A program made the position numbers and the translations under genes. Of a stretch of 64,000 bases of DNA, positions 24,301 through 35,024 are shown piece by piece. Position 1 is the stretch's first letter; each line of letters opens with the position of its first letter. The stretch is from NCBI RefSeq assembly GCF_026230105.1, contig NC_079478.1:35851653-35915652 (forward strand), written 5' to 3'. This DNA comes from Diorhabda sublineata. Lineage: Eukaryota; Arthropoda; Insecta; Coleoptera; Chrysomelidae. The notes beneath the pieces were generated by a model that ran no database searches, was not told the origin of the DNA, and saw only the letters and a program-made list of their open reading frames with translations.

Positions 24301-27300
24301 GAAACATTGTAAGAAAGACTTTAAGACACTCCTTCAATTCCAAAAAACGTGGCTAACAATTCCCCACGAAGAATCGAGTTTTGATTAACTTTGCCACCGC
24401 ATTTTGATCATCCAGCAACTTTGGAAAACAACATGACGAAAGTTTTTTTGAAACTCAACTAAATTCTCAATATTCCATAGAGAAAACTGAGTTTTTTTTG
24501 AAGTTGGAAACATTGTAAGAAAGACTTTAAGACACTCCTTCAATTCCAAAAAACGTGGCTAACAATTCCCCACGAAGTATCGAGTTTTGATTAACTTTGC
24601 CACCGCATTTTGATCATCCAGCAACTTTGGAAAACAACATGACGAAAGTTTTTTTGAAACTCAACTAAATTCTCAATATTCCATAGAGAAAACTGAGTTT
24701 TTTTTGAAGTTGGAAACATTGTAAGAAAGACTTTAAGACACTCCTTCAATTCCAAAAAACGTGGCTAACAATTCCCCACGAAGTATCGAGTTTTGATTAA
24801 CTTTGCCACCGCATTTTGATCATCCAGCAACTTTGGAAAACAACATGACGAAAGTTTTTTTGAAACTCAACTAAATTCTCAATATTCCATAGAGAAAACT
24901 GAGTTTTTTTTGAAGTTGGAAACATTGTAAGAAAGACTTTAAGACACTCCTTCAATTCCAAAAAACGTGGCTAACAATTCCCCACGAAGTATCGAGTTTT
25001 GATTAACTTTGCCACCGCATTTTGATCATCCAGCAACTTTGGAAAACAACATGACGAAAGTTTTTTTGAAACTCAACTAAATTCTCAATATTCCATAGAG
25101 AAAACTGAGTTTTTTTTGAAGTTGGAAACATTGTAAGAAAGACTTTAAGACACTCCTTCAATTTCAAAAAACGTGGCTGACAATGCCCCACGAAGAATCG
25201 AGTTTCAATTAACTTTTCCACCGCATTTGGATCATCCAGCAACTTTGGAAAACAACATGACGAAAGTTTTTTTGAAACTCAACTAATTTCTCAATATTCC
25301 ATAGAGAAAACTTAGTTTTTTTTGAAGTTGGAAACATTGTAAGAAAGACTTTAAGACACTCCTTCAATTCCAAAAAACGTGGCTAACAATTCCCCACGAA
25401 GAATCGAGTTTTGATTAACTTTGCCACCGCTTTTTGATCATCCAGCAACTTTAGAAAACAACATGACGAGGAGTTTTTTTGAAACTCAACTAATTTCTCA
25501 TAATTCCATAAAGAAAACTAGAGTTTTTTACAAATTTCAAACTTTGTAAATTGTTGTTTAATTAATATTTTCGTTAGTAATGGTTAAGATGCTAATTCCT
25601 TAACACGTTCACTGCCTATATTTGTTTAACACTCGTTTATAGTTCTCTCATATATGATAACGGTTATAAATTGAATTATTTCTTGATAAAATTCTACAGC
25701 TTTACAAAGATAACGAGTTATACTACTACATTGACGGCTACGACACATCCAAAGCCAATTGGATGAGGTACGTGAATCCGGCGTATTCGGGGGAATCCCA
25801 AAACCTCATAGCTTGTCAATACAAAATGAACATCTACTTCTACACGATAAAACCGATCCTACCCAACCAGGAGTTGTTGGTGTGGTATTGCAAAGAATTT
25901 GCCGAGAGACTGAATTACCCTTTAACCGGAGAACAAATGCTGAGGAGACTAAGTAAGTTTTGATAAAATATAAAAAAAAAAGTTCGGTAATATCGAAGTT
26001 TCCTTACAGGACAACAAGCTCAACAAGCGTCTGAAATCACCGTAAGTACAACAGAACCTCCGACGTCGTCGAAAGACCCTCCGTACGAACACCAACTGAC
26101 CCCGACGGAAGGTAGCATCAGATCCGACGAAGGATACCACAGTAACGAATACCACGACGACGCTTTCACGCCGCCGGAAGATTCCAGCGATTCCGATAGC
26201 GAAAACAACTACGTTTTAGATTTCAGCAAGAAAACCCCCAAAGAAACGACAGTTATAAAACCGGTGATGCAGGAAAATCAGAAAAACGAATACAGAAAAG
26301 TGAAAATAAAAATAACTAAAGCTTATCATTACAAATCGGTTAAATGTGAAAGTGAACCCGACGTCGATAAAGAGACGAACGCGGACGCTGCAGTACCTGA
26401 AGTAACTACGCTAACGCCGAGAATAATCAGTCCTCCGACGACTGTAATCGTAATGGATTCCCCGCCCCAAGAAGTTCCTAACAAACCTTATTACGAAACG
26501 GAAGTCAAGACCGCCAACGTCATCTCCAGATACAGCCCGCCGTCGTCTAGTATTTTGGAAAATATTCTGTTGAGGAATAGGATAGATACCAATAATAATG
26601 ATAATAATCACCACAGACAGAGTAACGCTACACCGCCTCCCAGTTCCCCTACGGAGATGGCGTATTCGTATAAAAAGAGCCACAGGTGAGGTCTTATAAC
26701 ATTTTTTTTTTCAACCATATTTCACCACGTATATTTATCCGTGGTTTATAGGATTTCAATGATATTATCGTTTCCTTTTTTGTCTTCGTCTGCATACTTT
26801 CTTTGTGTTTTCTTTGAATATTTTGACGCGATTTTTTCTGTAGGTCAAAATTTGTAATTTTTAATTGGTGAAAAGCTAATTTTCCGGTGTTTTCCTTGTT
26901 ATTATATCTTATTTATGGGATATCAAAGATGATATCAGCAAAAATGTTTTATTTTCTTCATTGTCATCGTCTCGTTTTGATTTCAGTGAAGGTTATGTTA
27001 CATTTTCTTTATATTTCGATAAAAACAATTTCTAAATGATGGAAAGCTAGTTTTCCGATGATTTTCGAACCATTATACCCTTTTTATGGGATTCCCAAGA
27101 ATGTTAACAACAAATATTTCTTCTCTTGGTCAAAAATTTCCTTTCCACGTATTTCCTTAAGTGATTTTGTTGCAATTTTCTCTCTTTCGAAAATAGCGAT
27201 TTTTTAGATGATAATAAGCTAGTTTCCCGATGATTTTCCCACCATTATACCCTTTTTATGGGATTCCCAAGAATGTTAACAACAAATATTTCTCCTCTTG

Positions 27301-30300
27301 GTCAAAAATTTCCTTTCCACGTATTTCCTCCAGTGATTTTGTTGCAATTTTCTCTCTTTCGAAAATAGCGATTTTTTAGATGATAATAAGCTAGTTTCCC
27401 GATGATTGTCCCACCATTATACCCTTTTTATGGGATTCCCAAGAATGTTAACAACAAATATTTCTTCTCTTGGTCAAAAATTTCCTTTCCACGTATTTCC
27501 TTAAGTGATTTTGTTGCAATTTTCTCTCTTTCGAAAATAGCGATTTTTTAGATGATAATAAGCTAGTTTCCCGATGATTTTCCCACCATTATACCCTTTT
27601 TATGGGATTCCCAAGAATGTTAACAACAAATATTTCTTCTCTTGGTCAAAAATTTCCTTTCCACGTATTTCCTTAAGTGATTTTGTTGCAATTTTCTCTC
27701 TTTCGAAAATAGCGATTTTTTAGATGATAATAAGCTAGTTTCCCGATGATTTTCCCACCATTATACCCTTTTTATGGGATTCCCAAGAATGTTAACAACA
27801 AATATTTCTCCTCTTGGTCAAAAATTTCCTTTCCACGTATTTCCTCCAGTGATTTTGTTGCAATTTTCTCTCTTTCGAAAATAGCGATTTTTTAGATGAT
27901 AATAAGCTAGTTTCCCGATGATTGTCCCACCATTATACCCTTTTTATGGGATTCCCAAGAATGTTAACAACAAATATTTCTTCTCTTGGTCAAAAATTTC
28001 CTTTCCACGTATTTCCTTAAGTGATTTTGTTGCAATTTTCTCTCTTTCGAAAATAGCGATTTTTTAGATGATAATAAGCTAGTTTCCCGATGATTTTCCC
28101 ACCATTATACCCTTTTTATGGGATTCCCAAGAATGTTAACAACAAATATTTCTTCTCTTGGTCAAAAATTTCCTTTCCACGTATTTCCTTAAGTGATTTT
28201 GTTGCAATTTTCTCTCTTTCGAAAATAGCGATTTTTTAGATGATAATAAGCTAGTTTCCCGATGATTTTCCCACCATTATACCCTTTTTATGGGATTCCC
28301 AAGAATGTTAACAACAAATATTTCTTCTCTTGGTCAAAAATTTCCTTTCCACGTATTTCCTCCAGTGATTTTGTTGCAATTTTCTCTCTTTCGAAAATAG
28401 CGATTTTTTAGATGATAATAAGCTAGTTTCCCGATGATTTTCCCACCATTATACCCTTTTTATGGGATTCCCAAGAATGTTAACAACAAATATTTCTTCT
28501 CTTGGTCAAAAATTTCCTTTCCACGTATTTCCTCCAGTGATTTTGTTGCAATTTTCTCTCTTTCGAAAATAGCGATTTTTTAGATGATAATAAGCTAGTT
28601 TCCCGATGATTTTCCCACCATTATACCCTTTTTATGGAATTCCCAAGAATGTTAACAACAAATATTTCTTCTCTTGGTCAAAAATTTCCTTTCCACGTAT
28701 TTCCTTAAGTGATTTTGTTGCAATTTTCTCTCTTTCGAAAATAGCGATTTTTTAGATGATAATAAGCTAGTTTCCCGATGATTTTCCCACCATTATACCC
28801 TTTTTATGGGATTCCCAAGAATGTTAACAACAAATATTTCTTCTCTTGGTCAAAAATTTCCTTTCCACGTATTTCCTCCAGTGATTTTGTTGCAATTTTC
28901 TCTCTTTCGAAAATAGCGATTTTTTAGATGATAATAAGCTAGTTTCCCGATGATTTTCCCACCATTATATCCTTTTTATGGGATTCCCAAGAATGTTAAC
29001 AACAAATATTTCTTCTCTTGGTCAAAAATTTCCTTTCCATGTATTTCCTTCAGTGATTTTGTTGCAATTTTCTCTCTTTCGAAAATAGCGATTTTTTAGA
29101 TGATAATAAGCTAGTTTCCCGATGATTTTCCCACCATTATATCCTTTTTATGGGATTCCCAAGAATGTTAACAACAAATATTTCTTCTCTTGGTGAAAAA
29201 TTTCCTTTCCATGTATTTCCTTCAGTGATTTTGTTGCAATTTTCTCTCTTTCGAAAATAGCGATTTTTTAGATGATAATAAGCTAGTTTCCCGATGATTT
29301 TCCCACCATTATACCCTTTTTATGGGATTCCCAAGAATGTTAACAACAAATATTTCTTCTCTTGGTCAAAAATTTCCTTTCCACGTATTTCCTCCAGTGA
29401 TTTTGTTGCAATTTTCTCTCTTTCGAAAATAGCGATTTTTTAGATGATAATAAGCTAGTTTCCCGATGATTTTCTCACCATTATACCCTTTTTATGGGAT
29501 TCCCAAGAATGTTAACAACAAATATTTCTTCTCTTGGTCAAAAATTTCCTTTCCACGTATTTCCTCCAGTGATTTTGTTGCAATTTTCTCTCTTTCGAAA
29601 ATAGCGATTTTTTAGATGATAATAAGCTAGTTTCCCGATGATTTTCCCACCATTATACCCTTTTTATGGGATTCCCAAGAATGTTAACAACAAATATTTC
29701 TTCTCTTGGTCAAAAATTTCCTTTCCACGTATTTCCTTAAGTGATTTTGTTGCAATTTTCTCTCTTTCGAAAATAGCGATTTTTTAGATGATAATAAGCT
29801 AGTTTCCCGATGATTTTCCCACCATTATACCCTTTTTATGGGATTCCCAAGAATGTTAACAACAAATATTTCTTCTCTTGGTCAAAAATTTCCTTTCCAC
29901 GTATTTCCTTAAGTGATTTTGTTGCAATTTTCTCTCTTTCGAAAATAGCGATTTTTTAGATGATAATAAGCTAGTTTCCCGATGATTTTCCCACCATTAT
30001 ACCCTTTTTATGGGATTCCCAAGAATGTTAACAACAAATATTTCTTCTCTTGGTCAAAAATTTCCTTTCCACGTATTTCCTCCAGTGATTTTGTTGCAAT
30101 TTTCTCTCTTTCGAAAATAGCGATTTTTTAGATGATAATAAGCTAGTTTCCCGATGATTTTCCCACCATTATACCCTTTTTATGGGATTCCCAAGAATGT
30201 TAACAACAAATATTTCTTCTCTTGGTCAAAAATTTCCTTTCCACGTATTTCCTTAAGTGATTTTGTTGCAATTTTCTCTCTTTCGAAAATAGCGATTTTT

Positions 30301-33300
30301 TAGATGATAATAAGCTAGTTTCCCGATGATTTTCCCACCATTATACCCTTTTTATGGGATTCCCAAGAATGTTAACAACAAATATTTCTTCTCTTGGTCA
30401 AAAATTTCCTTTCCACGTATTTCCTTAAGTGATTTTGTTGCAATTTTCTCTCTTTCGAAAATAGCGATTTTTTAGATGATAATAAGCTAGTTTCCCGATG
30501 ATTTTCCCACCATTATACCCTTTTTATGGGATTCCCAAGAATGTTAACAACAAATATTTCTTCTCTTGGTCAAAAATTTCCTTTCCACGTATTTCCTTAA
30601 GTGATTTTGTTGCAATTTTCTCTCTTTCGAAAATAGCGATTTTTTAGATGATAATAAGCTAGTTTCCCGATGATTTTCCCACCATTATACCCTTTTTATG
30701 GGATTCCCAAGAATGTTAACAACAAATATTTCTTCTCTTGGTCAAAAATTTCCTTTCCACGTATTTCCTCCAGTGATTTTGTTGCAATTTTCTCTCTTTC
30801 GAAAATAGCGATTTTTTAGATGATAATAAGCTAGTTTCCCGATGATTTTCCCACCATTATACCCTTTTTATGGGATTCCCAAGAATGTTAACAACAAATA
30901 TTTCTTCTCTTGGTCAAAAATTTCCTTTCCACGTATTTCCTCCAGTGATTTTGTTGCAATTTTCTCTCTTTCGAAAATAGCGATTTTTTAGATGATAATA
31001 AGCTAGTTTCCCGATGATTTTCTCACCATTATACCCTTTTTATGGGATTCCCAAGAATGTTAACAACAAATATTTCTTCTCTTGGTCAAAAATTTCCTTT
31101 CCACGTATTTCCTCCAGTGATTTTGTTGCAATTTTCTCTCTTTCGAAAATAGCGATTTTTTAGATGATAATAAGCTAGTTTCCCGATGATTTTCCCACCA
31201 TTATACCCTTTTTATGGGATTCCCAAGAATGTTAACAACAAATATTTCTTCTCTTGGTCAAAAATTTCCTTTCCACGTATTTCCTTAAGTGATTTTGTTG
31301 CAATTTTCTCTCTTTCGAAAATAGCGATTTTTTAGATGATAATAAGCTAGTTTCCCGATGATTTTCCCACCATTATACCCTTTTTATGGGATTCCCAAGA
31401 ATGTTAACAACAAATATTTCTTCTCTTGGTCAAAAATTTCCTTTCCACGTATTTCCTTAAGTGATTTTGTTGCAATTTTCTCTCTTTCGAAAATAGCGAT
31501 TTTTTAGATGATAATAAGCTAGTTTCCCGATGATTTTCCCACCATTATACCCTTTTTATGGGATTCCCAAGAATGTTAACAACAAATATTTCTTCTCTTG
31601 GTCAAAAATTTCCTTTCCATGTATTTCCTTCAGTGATTTTGTTGCAATTTTCTCTCTTTCGAAAATAGCGATTTTTTAGATGATAATAAGCTAGTTTCCC
31701 GATGATTTTCACACCATTATACCCTTTTTATGGGATTCCCAAGAATGTTAACAACAAATAATTGTTCTCTTGGTCACAAGTTTCCTTTCCACGTGTTTTC
31801 TTCAGTGATTTTGTTGCAATTTTCTCTCTTTCGAAAATAGCGATTTTTTAGATGATAATAAGCTAGTTTCCCGATGATTTTCCCACCATTATACCCTTTT
31901 TATGGGATTCCCAAGAATGTTAACAACAAATATTTCTTCTCTTGGTCAAAAATTTCCTTTCCACGTATTTCCTTAAGTGATTTTGTTGCAATTTTCTCTC
32001 TTTCGAAAATAGCGATTTTTTAGATGATAATAAGCTAGTTTCCCGATGATTTTCCCACCATTATACCCTTTTTATGGGATTCCCAAGAATGTTAACAACA
32101 AATATTTCTTCTCTTGGTCAAAAATTTCCTTTCCACGTATTTCCTCCAGTGATTTTGTTGCAATTTTCTCTCTTTCGAAAATAGCGATTTTTTAGATGAT
32201 AATAAGCTAGTTTCCCGATGATTTTCCCACCATTATACCCTTTTTATGGGATTCCCAAGAATGTTAACAACAAATATTTCTTCTCTTGGTCAAAAATTTC
32301 CTTTTCACGTATTTCCTCCAGTGATTTTGTTGCAATTTTCTCTCTTTCGAAAATAGCGATTTTTTAGATGATAATAAGCTAGTTTCCCGATGATTTTCTC
32401 ACCATTATACCCTTTTTATGGGATTCCCAAGAATGTTAACAACAAATATTTCTTCTCTTGGTCAAAAATTTCCTTTCCATGTATTTCCTTCAGTGATTTT
32501 GTTGCAATTTTCTCTCTTTCGAAAATAGCGATTTTTTAGATGATAATAAGCTAGTTTCCCGATGATTTTCCCACCATTATACCCTTTTTATGGGATTCCC
32601 AAGAATGTTAACAACAAATATTTCTTCTCTTGGTCAAAAATTTCCTTTCCACGTATTTCCTCCAGTGATTTTGTTGCAATTTTCTCTCTTTCGAAAATAG
32701 CGATTTTTTAGATGATAATAAGCTAGTTTCCCGATGATTTTCCCACCATTATACCCTTTTTATGGGATTCCCAAGAATGTTAACAACAAATATTTCTTCT
32801 CTTGGTCAAAAATTTCCTTTCCATGTATTTCCTTCAGTGATTTTGTTGCAATTTTCTCTCTTTCGAAAATAGCGATTTTTTAGATGATAATAAGCTAGTT
32901 TCCCCATGATTTTCACACCATTATACCCTTTTTATGGGATTCCCAAGAATGTTAACAACAAATAATTGTTCTCTTGGTCACAAGTTTCCTTTCCACGTGT
33001 TTTCTTCAGTGATTTTGTTGCAATTTTCTCTCTTTCGAAAATAGCGATTTTTTAGATGATGGAAAGCTAGTTTTTCGATGATTTTCACACCATTATATCC
33101 TATTTAAGGTATTCCAAGGATATTACCATTGAACATTTTTTCTCGTCTTCCCTATCTTCGTTTTCTTTTGCATCAATTCGAGATTTTCTTTGGATTTTCT
33201 CTATTTTTTCATAATAGCTAGTTCCAAATGATAATAAGCTACTTTTCCGATGATTTTCACTTCATTGTATCATATTTATGATATTCCAAGTCTATTATTC

Positions 33301-34627
33301 GTTCCCCAATTACTACTTAAAACTGTCTTTTTTTTCCAGATATTCAACGATACCTTGTAGTCCAGATTCCAGTTCGAATATCCAAGCACCAAACGCATTG
33401 CCACCTAGTCCAACAGCCCTGAAGGCAGAAGTACAAAATAACCCATACGCTACTCATCAATCAGAAAATTATTCCATGCAACCGAGCAGCTATTACACCG
33501 TATACCCTTCCTCCAACGGTATCGTCCACAGTACCATCACATCTTCCCCAACACACCATACGTATTCTCCACCTTTATCCACAAACTTCAACAACAATCA
33601 TCACAGCAGTTCCATAGTTCCATCCGGACACATCGTCAATTCGAATTTGACTCACCATTTATTAACGCCCCTACCCGCTCTCCAAATCAACGGAAGAGGT
33701 TCCCCTAGTTCCAAAAGCCCCGATATGAAATACGATCTGAATCTATGTTCTAGCAGTCCTACTAGCCCCAACGGGGGACCTTCCAGGGGCTACAGAAGCC
33801 TACCGTACCCCTTGAAAAAGAAAGACGGTAAAATGCATTACGAATGCAACGTCTGTTGCAAAACTTTCGGTCAGTTATCGAATTTGAAAGTACATCTTCG
33901 AACCCACAGCGGAGAACGACCTTTCAAATGCAACGTCTGCACCAAATCCTTCACCCAACTGGCGCATCTTCAAAAACACCATCTGGTTCATACGGGGGAG
34001 CGTCCCCACGAATGCGGCATATGTAAAAAAAGATTCTCGTCGACTTCGAATTTGAAAACTCACCTCCGACTACACAGCGGGCAAAAACCGTACGCTTGCG
34101 ATTTCTGTCCGGCGAAATTCACGCAATTCGTACACTTGAAGCTCCACAAGAGACTCCACACTAACGAGAGACCCTACATCTGCCAGGAATGCGGGAAGAA
34201 CTACATCAGCGCGTCTGGATTGAGGACTCATTGGAAAACCACGAGCTGCAGACCGAATAACATCGACGAAGAATTAACCGCCGACGGATCTTCGAATGGT
34301 TACTACGAATTTTCTGGAACGGATAACGGTCTAGGTACGTTTCGTATTATCGATTAGGTTATTTTTTTTGGTTCTAATGCGTTTCGTGTCTATTTAGGTC
34401 CCATAGAATTGAAGGATAATTCCGACGATCCCAAGGATACGTTCGAAATCCATTCGCAACCTCACGTTAACCATCCGGTGCTACATCCGGGTCTATCGAG
34501 GCCGCTTCCGTCTCTTATTCAAAACGGTAATCACCAGAGACCGTCGCAAAATTCTATAATTACCGGAAAGGAAACCAGACCGAGTGTTATCGAATCTTCT
34601 CAGCCCCACATCATTGAATGTACCTAA
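15274..34627 (+). CDS. Blimp-1: Blimp-1 / PRDM1 transcriptional repressor (spliced gene)
   Basis: PR-domain zinc finger protein 1 orthologue, a nuclear DNA-binding repressor. In vertebrates PRDM1 drives terminal differentiation; in Drosophila Blimp-1 is an ecdysone-induced timer that represses ftz-f1. Coding exons: 15274-15329, 17115-17303, 17894-18013, 25700-25952, 26010-26685, 33340-34334, 34398-34627. Every junction is GT-AG and all phases join. From the ATG at 15321 the product is 823 aa: PR/SET domain about 30-180, Ser/Pro/Asn-rich middle 190-580, five zinc fingers 583-720, short tail. Human PRDM1 has the same order and a similar length. Introns 3 and 5 (7.7 and 6.7 kb) are almost wholly satellite arrays C and D. 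The exons show no frameshift or stop. Upstream coding exons may exist; the true start is unproven. Confidence 0.95.
15330..17114. other. Blimp-1 intron 1
   Basis: Runs from donor GTTAGT to acceptor TTTTGTAAATAG. Its left part is AT-rich with no motif I recognise; the 108-codon frame at 16075-16401 has no ATG in a sensible context and no family. The right part (about 16790-16960) is a CpG-rich block with cAMP-response-type sites, listed separately. Confidence 0.6.
16790..16960 (+). promoter_or_regulatory. CRE-containing CpG-rich block, possible internal promoter
   Basis: A perfect palindromic CRE, TGACGTCA, lies at 16851-16858, with a CRE-like half site TGACGTTT at 16872-16879 and an inverted CCAAT (ATTGG) near 16816. 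A CATTTATAAAA TATA-like word follows near 16950. The block is CpG-rich against an AT-rich background and lies about 160-330 bp upstream of exon 2, which has its own in-frame ATGs (17118 and 17121). CREB/ATF-family binding is known for such sites; promoter activity here is inference. Confidence 0.4.
17115..17303 (+). CDS. Blimp-1: Blimp-1 exon 2, start of PR domain
   Basis: A 63-codon exon, phase 0 at both ends (AATAG|GAA ... AAT|GTGAGT). An acidic leader (EEMMEEAAVSS, ICEEEFEL) precedes TTYIVPDLPVDSG and RAEATLPRNLVL, matching the first strands of the PRDM1 PR domain (TYIVND.PWDSG, AEASLPRNLLF in vertebrates). ATGs at 17118 and 17121 could start a shorter isoform that still contains the whole PR domain. 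Confidence 0.95.
17304..17893. other. Blimp-1 intron 2 with short GGTTA run
   Basis: A 590-bp intron (GTGAGT ... TTATAATTAG). It contains GGTTAGGTTAGGTTAGG at about 17719-17735, three units of the insect telomere-type TTAGG repeat. Such short interstitial runs are common in insect DNA and do not indicate a telomere. Nothing else stands out. Confidence 0.7.
17894..18013 (+). CDS. Blimp-1: Blimp-1 exon 3, PR domain core
   Basis: Forty codons, phase 0 at both ends, closing with AGG|GTAAGT. It encodes GVWSTGYIPRGTRFGPLVGE followed by IYAKDSVP and NYLWR, nearly identical to the vertebrate PRDM1 block (YIPKGTRFGPLIGEIY...KYFWR). This is the centre of the PR/SET fold. PRDM1 proteins are regarded as poor or inactive methyltransferases that recruit corepressors; nothing in this exon contradicts that. 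Confidence 0.97.
18111..18135 (+). mobile_element. Solo mariner left terminus
   Basis: TACGAGGGTGGTTACTTAAG inside intron 3 nearly matches the left terminus at 48525 (TACGAGGGTTGCTACTTAAG). The DNA behind it up to about 18420 has no transposase frame, and no matching right end was found. Probably a fragment of a non-autonomous mariner. Confidence 0.5.
18729..19420 (-). mobile_element. Mariner relic with a nested RT-like piece
   Basis: The left edge is TACGAGGGG at 18729. On the minus strand, 19182-19290 reads VLNLHDNARSHTEAATQ and then HPPYNPDLSS, the second and third catalytic Asp blocks of a mariner transposase, with the segment between them shortened. Thus the gene runs right to left toward the 18729 terminus. 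On the + strand, 18880-18990 reads LRWFGDIRRRDPRALSG in one frame and RRGRPKTR in another, as in the C-terminal tails of some non-LTR retrotransposons; that part is weaker. Array C starts directly at its right side. Confidence 0.6.
19421..25530. repeat. Tandem array C, 206-bp monomer, in Blimp-1 intron 3
   Basis: About 29.6 copies at an exact 206-bp step (AAGAATCGAG at 19425, 19631, 19837...). A monomer contains GAATCGAGTTTCAATCAACT, a CATCCAGCAACTTTGG block and a GAGTTTTTTTTGAAGTTGG block. The last copy degrades near 25480-25530. Marker variants show a higher-order repeat of six monomers (1,236 bp). The 79-codon minus-strand frames at 21501, 22531, 23767 and 25003 are repeat by-products, not genes. 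The array fills most of the 7.7-kb intron that splits the PR domain. Confidence 0.98.
25700..25952 (+). CDS. Blimp-1: Blimp-1 exon 4, end of PR domain
   Basis: Acceptor TTCTACAG, donor A|GTAAGT; enters in phase 0 and leaves one base. It encodes NWMRYVNPAYSGESQNLIAC, then MNIYFYTIKPI, NQELLVWYCKEFAERLNYP, the highly conserved C-terminal half of the PRDM1 PR domain. The exon lies only 170 bp after the end of array C, yet shows no repeat intrusion or damage. Confidence 0.97.
26010..26685 (+). CDS. Blimp-1: Blimp-1 exon 5, low-complexity linker
   Basis: Separated from exon 4 by a 57-bp intron; it enters by completing AGA (Arg) and leaves AG. It encodes about 225 residues: a Thr/Ser/Pro region, an acidic Ser-Asp stretch (DDAFTPPEDSSDSDSENN), a basic stretch (RKVKIKITKAYHYKS), and Asn/His/Pro runs. 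NYVLDFSKK loosely resembles a CtBP-type PxDLS motif, which is inference only. Composition is that of a disordered repressor linker, as in other Blimp-1 proteins. The ACG/TCG-rich codon use contrasts sharply with the AT-rich surroundings. Confidence 0.93.
26740..33300. repeat. Tandem array D, 172-bp monomer, in Blimp-1 intron 5
   Basis: About 38 copies at a 172-bp step (GGGATTCCC at 27088, 27260, 27432...). The monomer includes CTCTCTTTCGAAAATAGCG, a TGATAATAAGCTAGTTTCCC block and a CCACGTATTTCCTTAAGTG block. The first two and the last one or two copies (26740-27090 and 33100-33300) are clearly diverged while the core is nearly uniform, the pattern expected from homogenisation by unequal exchange. 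The array occupies nearly the whole 6.65-kb intron. Confidence 0.98.
33340..34334 (+). CDS. Blimp-1: Blimp-1 exon 6, zinc finger exon
   Basis: Acceptor TTTTTTCCAG, donor CTAG|GTACGT. After a Ser/Pro/His-rich lead comes GYRSLPYPLKKKDGK, the conserved basic motif before PRDM1 fingers, then five fingers (33839-34249): four C2H2 (CNVC...H-3-H style) and a fifth with final Cys instead of His (CQECGKNY...TTSC). Finger cores FGQLSNLKVHLRTH, FTQLAHLQKHHLVH, FSSTSNLKTHLRLH and FTQFVHLKLHKRLH, with TGERP/SGERP linkers, match human PRDM1 almost residue for residue. Thus the recognition helices, and presumably the GAAAG-type target, are conserved. If the donor is skipped, the frame ends after ten extra residues at 34357. 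Confidence 0.98.
34398..34627 (+). CDS. Blimp-1: Blimp-1 exon 7, C-terminal tail
   Basis: Follows a 63-bp intron (GTACGT...TATTTAG) and completes Gly, then PIELKDNSDDPKDTFEIH, and ends with SQPHIIECT and TAA. Seventy-five residues, acidic then His/Pro/Ser-rich. PRDM1 proteins of other animals also have an acidic tail after the fingers, though this stretch is poorly conserved. Skipping this intron gives an alternative short C-terminus. Confidence 0.85.
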
Positions 34628-35024
34628 ATTATTTACGCTCATCTAGTTTGTAATTTCTGTTAAGTTTTTTAATGTTTATTTATTATTAATGTTATTTGTG
34701 ATGCTAAGTTCCGAAAGATTTTACGTTTCGTATGTTGCTGCAGACTCGGTTTCTTCTTAAGAAACAAAAATGATCTCGAAGTACGACTAACGCAACTTTC
34801 CTTCTATTCTTCCTTTCTTTAACCAAGGTCTTATCGACAATCGCCCACCGGTACCTTCTGGCTTCCGACGTCGAACCACCAGATGGATAAGTTCCGCCTC
34901 GACCACCGAAACCGCGGTCTTCCTCTAACTCGCCGTCCTCCATGACTCTGCGCGGGTATCGATCAAAAACTTCTTCTCCACGTGTCCCAGCTACCTCCCG
35001 GAATGAATACTACCAAATCTGTCA
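34628..35024 (+). promoter_or_regulatory. Blimp-1 3' UTR start with AU-rich element
   Basis: Directly after the stop, TTATTTATT (34676-34684) is a consensus AU-rich nonamer of the type linked to rapid mRNA decay. No AATAAA or ATTAAA is visible before array E. The minus-strand frame 34704-34943 (with RRYRWAIVDKTLVKERK) and the overlapping + frame (PPRPPKPRSSSN) both look mildly protein-like. I recognise neither; they may be remains of a mobile element. Confidence 0.5.

Noticed and set aside
21501..25242. Four 79-codon minus-strand frames (21501, 22531, 23767, 25003) as a gene family
   Set aside because: They are the same frame arising in specific monomer variants of the 206-bp array; 206 is not a multiple of three, no start or promoter context exists, and their spacing is the higher-order repeat.
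26411..26683. Minus-strand 90-codon frame inside exon 5
   Set aside because: It is the antisense shadow of the Blimp-1 linker, which has a family match on the + strand.
26740..33300. Alpha-satellite-like centromere because of the ~172-bp unit
   Set aside because: Only the length is similar; the sequence is unrelated to primate satellite, and the array is an intron with coding exons on both sides.
33278..33339. Open frame upstream of the zinc-finger exon as coding
   Set aside because: It is intron sequence; a good polypyrimidine tract and CAG acceptor at 33339 and the phase of exon 5 place the exon start at 33340.
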